Assembly (NCBI RefSeq): GCF_001672915.1
Contig: NZ_LZKR01000006.1
Span: 1-45,581, forward strand
DNA from: Mycobacterium sp. 1245805.9
GTDB taxonomy: Bacteria > Actinomycetota > Actinomycetes > Mycobacteriales > Mycobacteriaceae
Reading direction: 5' to 3'
Length of the DNA: 45,581 bases
Under the pieces are notes generated by a model. The model was not told the DNA's origin. It saw only the letters and a list, made by a program, of their open reading frames with translations, and made no database searches. This document shows positions 8,154 through 15,591 of the stretch, one piece after another; the first letter of the stretch is position 1, and the number at the start of each line of letters is the position of its first letter. Made by a program: the position numbers and the translations under genes.

Positions 8154-8225
8154 TTGTCCACCTCGCAGCGACAATTCGGGTACGCGGCACCGCGCGGGCT
8201 AGTTGTCGCTGTGAGGTGGACACAA
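8154..8225. repeat. Long imperfect inverted repeat upstream of the sulfotransferase gene
   Basis: The left arm 8154-8175 (TTGTCCACCTCGCAGCGACA core) and the right arm 8202-8225 are reverse complements over about 20 bases, with one mismatch in the 16-bp core and a 2-nt indel at the outer edge. The spacer of about 26 nt is GC-rich. The element lies between the tetR stop and the sulfotransferase start, both on the minus strand. It could terminate tetR mRNA, act as an operator, or be a small mobile repeat. A third related copy lies at 7176-7191. Confidence 0.6.
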
Positions 8226-8270
8226 CGGGTGGTGGTCCGGCCGGGAGGTCGGTGTGCCGGGAGTGACGAA

Positions 8271-8843
8271 CTAGCCCCGCGCGGCGACGGGCGCCACGAT
8301 CGGGACGACGAACTCCTCGATCATCGCGCGCTCGTCGGCGTCGTCCCGGCCGGGGTGCATCAGCAGCGACGTGAGCACCCGCACCACCCAGCGCGCCCGG
8401 CGCTGCACGACGGCGGGGTCCTCCGGACCGAGCGATCCGACGAAGGCGGCGGCCAGCGCCGTGATCACCTCCGACTGCGCCAGCTCGCCGCCGATCGGCG
8501 GCCGGCTGGCGGCGAACCACGCTGACAGTGCGGGGCTTTGGCGCACCATCCGCAGCGCGGCGACCATGCTCGCGACCAACCGCTCGCGCGGGTCGTCGAT
8601 GCCGCCGATCTCGTCTGCGATGGCGCGGCCGAGCCGGCGCGCCTCGCGGTGCACGTACGCGTTCCGCAGCGCCACGCGGTTCTCGAAGTACCGATACAGC
8701 GTCGCGCGGGAACATCCTGCGGCCCTGGCGATCTCGTTCATCCCGATGGAAGCCTGGTCCCGGCGCGTGTACAGCGCCTCGGCGGCGTCGAGTATCCTGT
8801 CCACGGCCGCCTCGCCGCGGCGGTCGGCCAGCCAGTCGGTCAT
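8271..8843 (-). CDS. TetR/AcrR-family transcriptional regulator (Rv1255c-like)
   Basis: A 190-aa DNA-binding repressor of the TetR family. The N-terminal helix-turn-helix is clear: MNEIARAAGCSRATLYRYF at about 35-53, preceded by the DRILDAAEALY helix. The C-terminal ligand domain is variable and gives no ligand. The ATG at 8841-8843 overlaps the cyp130 stop by four bases (ATGA) and places the HTH at the usual distance from the N-terminus; a longer frame upstream lies inside the cyp130 coding region and is not used. The order cyp130-tetR matches Rv1256c-Rv1255c. As part of the same transcript it probably regulates cyp130 and itself. The ligand might be a CYP130 substrate, but nothing in the sequence shows this. 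Confidence 0.88.
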   Translation of the reverse strand: MTDWLADRRGEAAVDRILDAAEALYTRRDQASIGMNEIARAAGCSRATLYRYFENRVALRNAYVHREARRLGRAIADEIGGIDDPRERLVASMVAALRMVRQSPALSAWFAASRPPIGGELAQSEVITALAAAFVGSLGPEDPAVVQRRARWVVRVLTSLLMHPGRDDADERAMIEEFVVPIVAPVAARG

Positions 8844-10060
8844 CGGGAGTTCACCCGGATCGGCACCGACAGCGGCCGGCGCACATAGCTGCCGCCCGAC
8901 CACACGATGCCTGGCACGTCTACCTCGAAATCCGGGCAGCGGGACAACAATTCGGTCAGCGCAACCCACGATTGCATCCGTGCCGCCGCCGCGCCCAGGC
9001 AGTGGTGGGCGCCGTGGCTGAAGGTCAGGATGTTGCGCGGACACCGTGTCACATCGAGTTCGCCCGCGTCCGGGCCGTACTGGCGTTCGTCGCGGTTGGC
9101 CGACCCGTAGAGCAGCAACACCTTGCGGCCGGCCGGGACGGTCGTGCCCTGAAGGGTCACGTCGCGGGTGGTGGTGCGCGCCAGGCCCTGCACCGGTGAC
9201 GTCAGCCGCAGCAGCTCCTCGACCGCGTCGGGGATCAACCCCGGGTCGTCGGCCAGCCGCCGCCGCTGGTCCGGCCGCTCGTGCAGCAAAGGCATTGAGC
9301 CGCCGAGCATTCCGGTGACGGTGTCGTTGCCGCCGGTGACCATCGTGAACGTGAACGCCAGCACCGCCAGCGTCCCGGTGATGTCGCCGTCGGCGCCGAC
9401 CCCGGCCGCCACCAGGTGCGAGATCGTGTCGTCCTCGGGTTCGGCCCTCCGACGCTCGATCAGCGCGGTGAAGTAGGCCATCATCGAACCGACCGCGTCC
9501 AGCGACGTGCCGATTCCGCCTTCGGACGTGTTGGCCGCGACGATCGCCTGCGTCCAGCCGTCGAACTGCGCGCGGTCTTCCTCGGGGACGCCGAGATAGT
9601 GCGCGACGACCATCGAGGGCAGCGGCTTGAACAGCTCGGTGACGATGTCGCCGCCGCCGTCGGCGCGGATCTTCTCGATGCGCTCGACGACGAACTCGCG
9701 CACCTTGGGCTCCACCGCCTCGACCTGCCGCGGCGTGAAACCGCGGGACACCAGCTTGCGAAACTCGGTGTGCACCGGCGGATCCTGCATCACGAACGGC
9801 GGATTATCTTGCAGCCCAATGATTTCCAGCTCGCCGTACTCCACCGTCAGGCCCTGCGCGGAGGAGAAGGTCTCGTGGTCGCGCGCGGCGGCCCAGACGT
9901 CGGCGTGCCGGGACAGCACGTAGTAATCGCGGTCGGGGCGGCCCTCGGGGACGACGTGGTGCACCGGGTCGTGGTCGCGCAGCGCGCGGTACATCGGCCA
10001 GGGATTGGGCCACGTCTCGGCGGTGGCCAGCCGGAAGCTGTGAGACATCACCGATGACAT
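8840..10060 (-). CDS. cyp130: Cytochrome P450 CYP130
   Basis: A 406-aa heme-thiolate monooxygenase that agrees along its length with my recollection of M. tuberculosis CYP130 (Rv1256c, 405 aa), including the start MSSVMSHSFRLATAETWPN. Visible P450 features are the I-helix MVTGGNDTVTG with the acid-alcohol pair, the K-helix EELLR (ExxR), and the heme-binding loop FSHGAHHCLG with the proximal Cys near residue 350. The physiological substrate of CYP130 is not established; electrons would come from a ferredoxin and reductase encoded elsewhere. The ATG at 10058-10060 is chosen for conservation; a second ATG lies four codons in. The gene is preceded by a good sigma-70-like promoter and is translationally coupled to tetR. 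Confidence 0.95.
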   Translation of the reverse strand: MSSVMSHSFRLATAETWPNPWPMYRALRDHDPVHHVVPEGRPDRDYYVLSRHADVWAAARDHETFSSAQGLTVEYGELEIIGLQDNPPFVMQDPPVHTEFRKLVSRGFTPRQVEAVEPKVREFVVERIEKIRADGGGDIVTELFKPLPSMVVAHYLGVPEEDRAQFDGWTQAIVAANTSEGGIGTSLDAVGSMMAYFTALIERRRAEPEDDTISHLVAAGVGADGDITGTLAVLAFTFTMVTGGNDTVTGMLGGSMPLLHERPDQRRRLADDPGLIPDAVEELLRLTSPVQGLARTTTRDVTLQGTTVPAGRKVLLLYGSANRDERQYGPDAGELDVTRCPRNILTFSHGAHHCLGAAAARMQSWVALTELLSRCPDFEVDVPGIVWSGGSYVRRPLSVPIRVNSR

Positions 10061-10067
10061 GTCTCAT

Positions 10068-10095
10068 TTCTAAGGCAGCTCAGAGCGGATGTCAA
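10068..10095 (-). promoter_or_regulatory. Promoter candidate for cyp130-tetR
   Basis: On the minus strand TTGACA (10090-10095) is followed after 16 bases by TTAGAA (10068-10073), seven bases upstream of the cyp130 ATG. The -35 box matches the sigma-70 consensus exactly. The short distance to the ATG implies a very short or absent leader. Confidence 0.5.
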
Positions 10096-10106
10096 CTGTT
10101 GTATAG

Positions 10107-10130
10107 TTCGTTCAGTCCGTACTGAACGAA
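10107..10130. promoter_or_regulatory. Perfect palindromic operator candidate, probably for the GbsR/MarR regulator
   Basis: TTCGTTCAGT (10107-10116) and ACTGAACGAA (10121-10130) are exact reverse complements around a 4-bp centre. The site overlaps the end of a TATAGT -10-like hexamer (10102-10107) for the plus-strand regulator gene, whose ATG is at 10143. It lies 11 bp upstream of the -35 box of cyp130. Position and symmetry are typical of an autoregulatory operator that could also affect the divergent promoter. A possible SD-like GAAGATGGAG precedes the regulator ATG. Confidence 0.65.
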
Positions 10131-10142
10131 GAAGATGGAGCG

Positions 10143-10613
10143 ATGTCTCCGGAAGAAACCGAATTCGTCGACCGCTTGGGCCTGTTCTTCGAGTTGCTCG
10201 GCGCCACCCGAACCATGGGCCGCGTCTACGGGTGGCTGCTGATCTGCGATCCGCCCGCGCAGTCGTTGACCCAGCTGGCCGGCGCCCTGTCGGCGAGCAA
10301 GGCCTCGATCAGCACCGTCGCCCGCCAGCTGCTGGAGGGCGGCATGGTGGAGCGGCTGCCCAGCGCCGACCGTCAACACCTCTACCGGGTCACCCCGGGC
10401 GGGTTCACCAGCGTGATGGAAACGCAACTGTCGCTGATGCGCCTGGGCATCGAGCCCGCCGAATTCGCCCTGTCGGTGCTGGGGGAGGACCGCGCCGAAC
10501 AGCGCGAGCGGGTCGAGGACTTCCGCGACTTCTGCGAGTTCTGCACCCGCGACTACCGCGACCAGCTGATGCGGATGTGGACCGAATATCGGGAGGGAAA
10601 AAGACCGTCATGA
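10143..10613 (+). CDS. GbsR/MarR-type winged-helix transcriptional regulator
   Basis: A 156-aa regulator with a winged HTH at about 38-85: SLTQLAGALSASKASISTVARQL is the recognition region, followed by the wing GMVERLPSADRQHLYRV. The N-terminal ETEFVDRLGLFFELLGATRTMGRVYGWLL is characteristic of the GbsR-like subfamily of MarR proteins, which bind palindromes as dimers and respond to small ligands. The C-terminal helix is acidic and aromatic. The gene overlaps the methyltransferase start by four bases (ATGA) and is divergent from cyp130, with a perfect palindrome just upstream. I infer autoregulation and control of the methyltransferase. I do not recall this gene between Rv1256c and Rv1257c in M. 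tuberculosis. Confidence 0.83.
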   Translation: MSPEETEFVDRLGLFFELLGATRTMGRVYGWLLICDPPAQSLTQLAGALSASKASISTVARQLLEGGMVERLPSADRQHLYRVTPGGFTSVMETQLSLMRLGIEPAEFALSVLGEDRAEQRERVEDFRDFCEFCTRDYRDQLMRMWTEYREGKRPS

Positions 10614-11422
10614 CCAAGGTCGACTTCAGCGAGGTCGCGTGGGGATCGGTGGAATGGACCAACCTGTGCACGCTGTACCTGCGGGCGTACGAAACCGGTT
10701 CGTCGGCACCGATTCTCGACGACAAGGCGGCCGCCGAGGCGGTGGACCGCATCGACTACGACTGGGCGCGCATGCGCCGCGCCTCGTGGCCCAGGTCCAA
10801 CCAGTACCTGGTCACCATGCGTGCCAAACAGTTCGACGACTGGAGCGCGGCCTTTCTCCAAAGCCATCCGGACGCCGTCGTGCTGCACCTCGGGTGCGGC
10901 ATGGACACCCGGGCGTTCCGGCTGCACCCGCCGGACACCGTGCGGTGGTTCGACGTCGACCAACCCGACGTAATCGCGTTGCGGCGCAAGCTATACGACG
11001 ACGCTGACGGCTACCGGATGATCGGCTCGTCGGTGACCGACGCGGTCTGGCTGGACGAAATCCCCGCCGACCGCCCCACCCTGATCGTCGCGGAGGGCCT
11101 GCTCATGTACCTCACCGAGGCTCAGGTGCGAACGCTGCTGCGGCGCCTCACGGATCGGTTCGAGAGTGGCGAGCTCCTCTTCGACACCGCGTCGCCGATG
11201 GCGCCGCGGCTGTCCAAGCTGCTCACCAAGGGCATCACCAAGTGGGGCATCCGCGATGCCCGCGAACTGGAGCGGTGGAACCCGCGGCTGCGCTTCCTCG
11301 AGCGCTCGCCGGTCGGGGCGCTGTACCAACGGATACCCTCGGCGCCGCTGCGATGGCTGTGGCGGCTGGTCAACGCCACGCCGATGGGTAATTACGACGT
11401 GCTCAACCGCTTCGCGTTCTAG
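10610..11422 (+). CDS. Class I SAM-dependent methyltransferase, LCMT/TcmP-like
   Basis: A 270-aa methyltransferase related to the leucine carboxyl methyltransferase/TcmP O-methyltransferase family, which is common in mycobacteria and secondary metabolism. The SAM-binding motif VLHLGCGMDTRAFRL is at about 88-102 and the acidic residue of motif II (WFDVDQPDVI) at about 112-121. IVAEGLLMYL (about 158-167) is the conserved post-motif segment of this family. The ATG at 10610-10612 overlaps the regulator stop and has GGGAGGG (10591-10597) upstream as ribosome binding site. The 3' end overlaps the stop of the convergent FAD-linked oxidase by four bases. The substrate is unknown; a carboxyl or hydroxyl group on a small molecule is likely for the family. 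Confidence 0.85.
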   Translation: MTKVDFSEVAWGSVEWTNLCTLYLRAYETGSSAPILDDKAAAEAVDRIDYDWARMRRASWPRSNQYLVTMRAKQFDDWSAAFLQSHPDAVVLHLGCGMDTRAFRLHPPDTVRWFDVDQPDVIALRRKLYDDADGYRMIGSSVTDAVWLDEIPADRPTLIVAEGLLMYLTEAQVRTLLRRLTDRFESGELLFDTASPMAPRLSKLLTKGITKWGIRDARELERWNPRLRFLERSPVGALYQRIPSAPLRWLWRLVNATPMGNYDVLNRFAF

Positions 11423-12786
11423 ATCGCGGCGCCGGGGTTCAGGATTCCGAGCGGGTCCAGCGCGCGCTTGATGCGCTGGTTCAGCTCCATCACCTCGGGG
11501 CCGAGGTAGCCGTCCAGCCACGGCCGCTTCAACCGGCCGACGCCGTGCTCACCGGTGATCGTGCCGCCCAATCCGACGGCCAGGTCCATGATCTCGCCGA
11601 AGGCGAGGTGGGCGCGCTCGGTCATCGCGGCGTCGCCGGGGTCGTAGACGATCAGCGGGTGGGTGTTGCCGTCGCCGGCGTGCGCGATCACCGAGATCAT
11701 CAAATCGCGTTCCGACGCGATGCGCTCGATCCCGGTGACCAGCTCGCCCAGCGCCGGCAGCGGCACCCCGACGTCCTCCAGCAGCAGCGATCCCTTGGCC
11801 TCCACCGCGGGGATGCAGAACCGGCGCGCTGCGACGAACGCCTCGCCCTCGTCCGGGTCGTCGGTCGAAAACACTTCCGTGGCACCGTTTTCCGCGAACA
11901 CGTCGGCGATCACCGCCGCGTCCTCGCCGGACGCACGTCCCCGCTCGTCGGAACCGGCCACCAGCATCGCGGCCGCCCCGCGATCCAGGTCCATGCGCAA
12001 GGTGTCCTCGACGGCGTTGATCGCCACCGAGTCCATGAACTCCAGCATCGAAGGGCGAAGCCGCGCAACGACTCCCAGCACCGCGTCGACGGCCGCGGCG
12101 ACCGACGCGAACGTCGCGACCACGACACTGGACACGTTCTGCGCGGGCAGCAGCCGCAGCGTCACCTCGGTGACCACACCCAAAGTGCCCTCGCTGCCGA
12201 CGAACAGCTTGGTGAGCGAGAGCCCCGCGACGTCCTTCAGCCGCGGCCCGCCCAGCCGCACCGCGGTGCCGTCGGCCAGCACCACCTGCATGCCCAGCAC
12301 GTAGTCGGTGGTGACGCCGTACTTCACGCAGCACAGGCCGCCGGCGTTGGTGGCGATGTTGCCGCCGATGCTGCAGATCTCGTACGACGACGGGTCGGGC
12401 GGATACCACAGCCCGTACTCGGCGACGGCCTTCTTCACCTCGGCGTTGAACAGGCCCGGCTGGCAGACCGCGGTGCGCGTGACCGGGTCAACGGTGATGT
12501 CGCGCATCTTTTCGGTCGACAGCACGATGCCGTTGTCCAGCGCGGTGGCCCCGCCGGACAGGCCGCTGCCGGCCCCCCGCGTCACCACCGGCACCCGGTG
12601 GGCGGTGGCCCAGCGCAGGACCGTCTGCACCTCCTCGGTGCGCCGCGGCCGCACCACCGCCAGCGGCTTGCCGGCCGACGGGTCGAAGGCGCGGTCCTGG
12701 CGGTAGCCCTCGGTGATGGTCGGGTCGGTGACGACCATCCCGTCGGGCAGCTTGGCGACCAGCTCGGCCAGGGCATCGGCAATCAC
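11419..12786 (-). CDS. FAD-linked oxidase, GlcD/D-lactate dehydrogenase-like (Rv1257c-like)
   Basis: A 455-aa flavoprotein of the D-2-hydroxyacid dehydrogenase/glycolate oxidase subunit D group, which oxidises 2-hydroxy acids using non-covalent FAD. The PCMH-type FAD domain is seen in the first half: RGAGSGLSGGATA (about 70-82) and CSIGGNIATNAGG (about 142-154). The C-terminal domain has GDGNTHPL (metal/substrate region), then ITGEHGVGRLKR (about 411-422) and ends DPLGILNPG, the usual end of this family. Its length equals that of Rv1257c as I remember it. The GTG start has TAGGAT six bases upstream, so it may be leaderless. It is divergent from the SHOCT gene. The exact hydroxyacid is not determined. 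Confidence 0.9.
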   Translation of the reverse strand: MIADALAELVAKLPDGMVVTDPTITEGYRQDRAFDPSAGKPLAVVRPRRTEEVQTVLRWATAHRVPVVTRGAGSGLSGGATALDNGIVLSTEKMRDITVDPVTRTAVCQPGLFNAEVKKAVAEYGLWYPPDPSSYEICSIGGNIATNAGGLCCVKYGVTTDYVLGMQVVLADGTAVRLGGPRLKDVAGLSLTKLFVGSEGTLGVVTEVTLRLLPAQNVSSVVVATFASVAAAVDAVLGVVARLRPSMLEFMDSVAINAVEDTLRMDLDRGAAAMLVAGSDERGRASGEDAAVIADVFAENGATEVFSTDDPDEGEAFVAARRFCIPAVEAKGSLLLEDVGVPLPALGELVTGIERIASERDLMISVIAHAGDGNTHPLIVYDPGDAAMTERAHLAFGEIMDLAVGLGGTITGEHGVGRLKRPWLDGYLGPEVMELNQRIKRALDPLGILNPGAAI

Positions 12787-12792
12787 GAACCG

Positions 12793-12798
12793 ATCCTA
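12793..12798 (-). promoter_or_regulatory. Possible -10 element of the FAD-linked oxidase gene
   Basis: On the minus strand TAGGAT lies six bases upstream of the GTG start at 12784-12786. This is the spacing expected when transcription starts at the start codon (leaderless mRNA, frequent in mycobacteria). No -35 box is obvious. Confidence 0.3.
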
Positions 12799-12844
12799 CG
12801 GGCCCTGCGGCGCTGTACAGTTGACCGATCTTGGAAGGGGCAGG

Positions 12845-13453
12845 GTGTTCGGGCGCAGAGATCTCAGCAAAGTCGGCGTCCGCGCCTTCGCGGACGTCCT
12901 CGCCGCGGAGCAGTCGGCGATCTCGGTGACCGTCGGCAACCCGAATCTGGTTGGCAACACCGAGGTTCGCTGGAAGCTGCGCCTACGGGTCACGCCCGAC
13001 GGCGAACCGCCGTTCGAGGCCGACGTCGCCGCGCTGCTGCCCCAGCTGAGCGCGCCGCGCCCGGGCACCAGGCTGGCGGTGCTCTACGACCCCAAGGATC
13101 ACGGCCGCGTGCAAATCGACCATCGGCCGACCGACACGGCCGACACGGCCATCGACGCCGTGACCGCGGCCCGCCCCGACCTGGCGGGCGCTCAGGTCAT
13201 GGGCATGCCGATGGGCGATGTCATCCGCCAGGCCATCGCCGATCCCACCGGATTCCGCGACGAGATGATGCGGCGCGGTGCCGAGATGCAACGGCAGGCG
13301 CTCGGCGCGGCGCAGGCGGCGCAGGCCCAGCCCGCCCAGCAGGCCCGCCAGGACCCGATCGACCGGCTCGAGAGGCTGGCCGCGCTCAAGGACCGCGGGC
13401 TGCTCACCGACGAGGAATTCGAGCAGCAAAAGCGCAAGATCCTCGGCGAGTGA
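12845..13453 (+). CDS. SHOCT-domain protein of unknown function
   Basis: A 202-aa protein whose last 35 residues form a SHOCT domain (IDRLERLAALKDRGLLTDEEF, then QQKRKIL), a short helical hairpin usually fused to the C-terminus of bacterial proteins, often membrane-associated and possibly for oligomerisation. The N-terminal ~100 residues form a predicted beta-rich domain (LRLRVTPDGEPPFEADV, TRLAVLYDPKDHGRVQID) like those in mycobacterial proteins that pair with SHOCT. An Ala/Gln-rich linker (AQAAQAQPAQQARQ) joins the two. The GTG at 12845 is chosen because GGAAGGGG (12833-12840) sits just upstream; a longer frame from 12713 runs back into the divergent oxidase gene. No catalytic motif or signal peptide is evident. 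Confidence 0.82.
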   Translation: MFGRRDLSKVGVRAFADVLAAEQSAISVTVGNPNLVGNTEVRWKLRLRVTPDGEPPFEADVAALLPQLSAPRPGTRLAVLYDPKDHGRVQIDHRPTDTADTAIDAVTAARPDLAGAQVMGMPMGDVIRQAIADPTGFRDEMMRRGAEMQRQALGAAQAAQAQPAQQARQDPIDRLERLAALKDRGLLTDEEFEQQKRKILGE

Positions 13454-13457
13454 CGCG

Positions 13458-14699
13458 TCACCGCGACGAATCCGCGGTAACTTCCGGCGCGCGGTCCAGC
13501 TCGCGCAGCGAGGGCAGGCCGCACGCGATCAGGCCGATCACAAGGATGGGCACCGCCAGCGCCAGGAACGTCACCTTCAGCCCGGCCGCGTCGGTCAGCG
13601 GCCCCGCGACCAGCAGGCCCAGCGGGCCGGCCGCGTAGGTCAGCCCCGCCATCACCCCGACCACCCGGCCGCGCAGATGGTGCGGGGCCCGGGTCTGCAT
13701 CACGTAGTTGTAGATCGGCTGGATCGGCCCGTAGACCACGCCGGTCACCGCGCACAGCACCAGGATCACCGGCAGCGGCGGCAGGAACGCGATGCCCACC
13801 GTCGCCGCGCCGAAGGTCAGCATCGCCGTCAGCACGGCCGTGCGCCGCCGCATGTGTATCGACAGCACGGCGTAACCGAGCGCGCCCACCACGCCGCCGC
13901 CCGCCAGCGCCATCAACGCCCAGCCCAGCTGTGCGGGCTGGTGCCGGTCGCTGAAGTACTTGGGAAACAGCACGCTTTCCATCGGCAGGTACAGGGCGGT
14001 GACGACCAGGTCGATCAGCCCCAGCGCCCGCAGCACCCGCAGGTTCCAGACGAACCGCACGCCCTCGGCGACGCCGGACACCAACCCGGCGGGCCGGGTC
14101 GCGAGGTGTGGCTTGCCGGCGCCGTGCAGCCGCAGCGCCCCGACCGCGAGGATGGACAGCCCGAACAAGCCCGCGGTGATCCACATCGTCTTGATGCCGC
14201 CGACCGCGGCGATCATCAACCCGCCGATGCCCGGGCCCACGATGAACCCCAGGTTCTGGATCGCCTCGTAGACGCTGTTGGTGCGGTCCAACGACCAGCC
14301 CGCGCGGTCGGCGGCCTCCGGCAGCATCGACTGACGCGCCGTCATCCCCGACGGGTCGAAGGCGGCCGCGAAGAAGGCCAACATGGCCAGCACCGCGACG
14401 TTGAGCGCGGCTGGGCCGGCCGACCAGGCGATCAGCGGGACGGTGGCCACCGCCGTTCCGGACAGCGAATCAGAGATGAGCGACACCCGGCGGCGCCCGA
14501 AGAAGTCCACCGCGGTGCCGGCGACCAGTGTGGCGAACACCAGCGGCACCGTCATGGCGGCGGCCACCACTGATGCGTCCTTGGCGCTGTCGTGGTGCTG
14601 CAATGCCAGCCAGGGGAACGCGACGATCGAGATGCCGGTACCCGCGGTCGCCACCAGGGTGGCGAACAGGATCAGAACCGCTGGGCCGCTGCTTTTCAT
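13458..14699 (-). CDS. MFS efflux pump, Tap-like (Rv1258c homologue)
   Basis: A 413-aa, about 12-helix major facilitator. From memory its sequence follows M. tuberculosis Tap (Rv1258c, 419 aa), a proton-driven efflux pump linked to tetracycline, aminoglycoside and rifampicin tolerance and to growth physiology. Recognisable landmarks are LILFATL and SIVAFPWLALQ in helix 1, VDFFGRRRVSLISD (motif A-like, about 63-76), GMTARQSMLPEAADRAGWSLDR, and GVVYGPIQPIYNYVMQTRAPHHLRGRV (given only as a landmark at about 290-316). I start at the ATG at 14697-14699 because it matches the Tap N-terminus; the longer frame to 14762 would overlap the udgB start. M. tuberculosis tap responds to WhiB7, but I could not identify a WhiB7-type promoter here. 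Confidence 0.88.
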   Translation of the reverse strand: MKSSGPAVLILFATLVATAGTGISIVAFPWLALQHHDSAKDASVVAAAMTVPLVFATLVAGTAVDFFGRRRVSLISDSLSGTAVATVPLIAWSAGPAALNVAVLAMLAFFAAAFDPSGMTARQSMLPEAADRAGWSLDRTNSVYEAIQNLGFIVGPGIGGLMIAAVGGIKTMWITAGLFGLSILAVGALRLHGAGKPHLATRPAGLVSGVAEGVRFVWNLRVLRALGLIDLVVTALYLPMESVLFPKYFSDRHQPAQLGWALMALAGGGVVGALGYAVLSIHMRRRTAVLTAMLTFGAATVGIAFLPPLPVILVLCAVTGVVYGPIQPIYNYVMQTRAPHHLRGRVVGVMAGLTYAAGPLGLLVAGPLTDAAGLKVTFLALAVPILVIGLIACGLPSLRELDRAPEVTADSSR

Positions 14700-14760
14700 G
14701 GGATATCGGCGCTGAATGTAGCGCCAATGCGCCGTTTGCGGCGACCGATTTTTCGCGCTC

Positions 14761-15591
14761 ATGCAGGATGTTCATGTGTTCGCCCATCCGCGCATCGGCC
14801 AGGCGTTCGCGTCGCCGGTGGTGCCCGGCAGCGGATGGCCTGGCGATCCGGCAACCCCGCGGACGCCGGTGGCCGCCGACGCCGCCCGCGTGGTCGCCTT
14901 GAGCGCCCAGGCCGGCTCCATCGCGGAGCTCGACGCCGTGATCAGCGTGTGCCGGGCCTGTCCGCGGCTGGTGACCTGGCGCGAGGAGGTCGCCGCCACC
15001 AAGCGTCGGGCCTTCGCCGACCAGCCCTATTGGGGGCGGCCGGTGCCCGGGTGGGGATCGGAGCGGCCCTGGCTGCTGATCGTCGGGCTGGCCCCCGCCG
15101 CGCACGGCGCCAACCGGACCGGGCGGATGTTCACCGGCGACCGCTCCGGTGACCAGCTGTACGCGGCGCTGCACCGGGCCGGGCTGGTGAACCAGCCGAC
15201 GAGCGTCGACGCCGCTGACGGCTTGCGCGCCAACGGGATTCGGATTTCCGCTCCGGTGCGCTGCGCGCCGCCGGCCAACGCGCCGACGCCGGCCGAGCGG
15301 GACACCTGCTGGCCGTGGCTTCAGGCCGAGTGGGGGCTGGTGTCCGAACACGTCCGCGTGATCGTGGCCCTCGGCGGTTTCGGTTGGCAGATCGCGCTGC
15401 GGCTGGTGTCAGGGGTGCCGGTAGTGCCCAAGCCGCGGTTCGGGCACGGCGTCGTCGCGGAACTGGGATCGGGCGTGCGATTGCTCGGCTGCTACCACCC
15501 CAGCCAGCAGAATATGTTCACCGGTAGGTTGACTCCGGTAATGCTGGACGACATCTTCGTGGGAGCAAAGAGGTTGGCAGGAATCACGTGA
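14761..15591 (+). CDS. udgB: Uracil-DNA glycosylase family 5, UdgB
   Basis: A 276-aa base-excision-repair enzyme with broad specificity (uracil, hypoxanthine and ethenocytosine in DNA for the family). Four cysteines placed as 4Fe-4S ligands are visible: C64 and C67 in CRACPRL, C168 in RCAPP and C183 in DTCWPW. The active-site motif [20 protein letters not shown] (109-128) lacks the catalytic Asp/Asn of UdgA enzymes, which is typical of family 5. The second motif is [16 protein letters not shown]. The ATG at 14761 directly abuts the longest frame of the divergent efflux gene; later starts are possible. The gene overlaps the following flavin monooxygenase by GTGA, the Rv1259-Rv1260 arrangement. 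Confidence 0.93.
   Translation: MQDVHVFAHPRIGQAFASPVVPGSGWPGDPATPRTPVAADAARVVALSAQAGSIAELDAVISVCRACPRLVTWREEVAATKRRAFADQPYWGRPVPGWGSERPWLLIVGLAPAAHGANRTGRMFTGDRSGDQLYAALHRAGLVNQPTSVDAADGLRANGIRISAPVRCAPPANAPTPAERDTCWPWLQAEWGLVSEHVRVIVALGGFGWQIALRLVSGVPVVPKPRFGHGVVAELGSGVRLLGCYHPSQQNMFTGRLTPVMLDDIFVGAKRLAGIT

Noticed and set aside
11545..13638. 697-codon plus-strand frame over the FAD-linked oxidase and SHOCT genes
   Set aside because: It is antisense to the oxidase and out of frame with the SHOCT gene, with His/Arg/Gly-rich non-protein-like composition.
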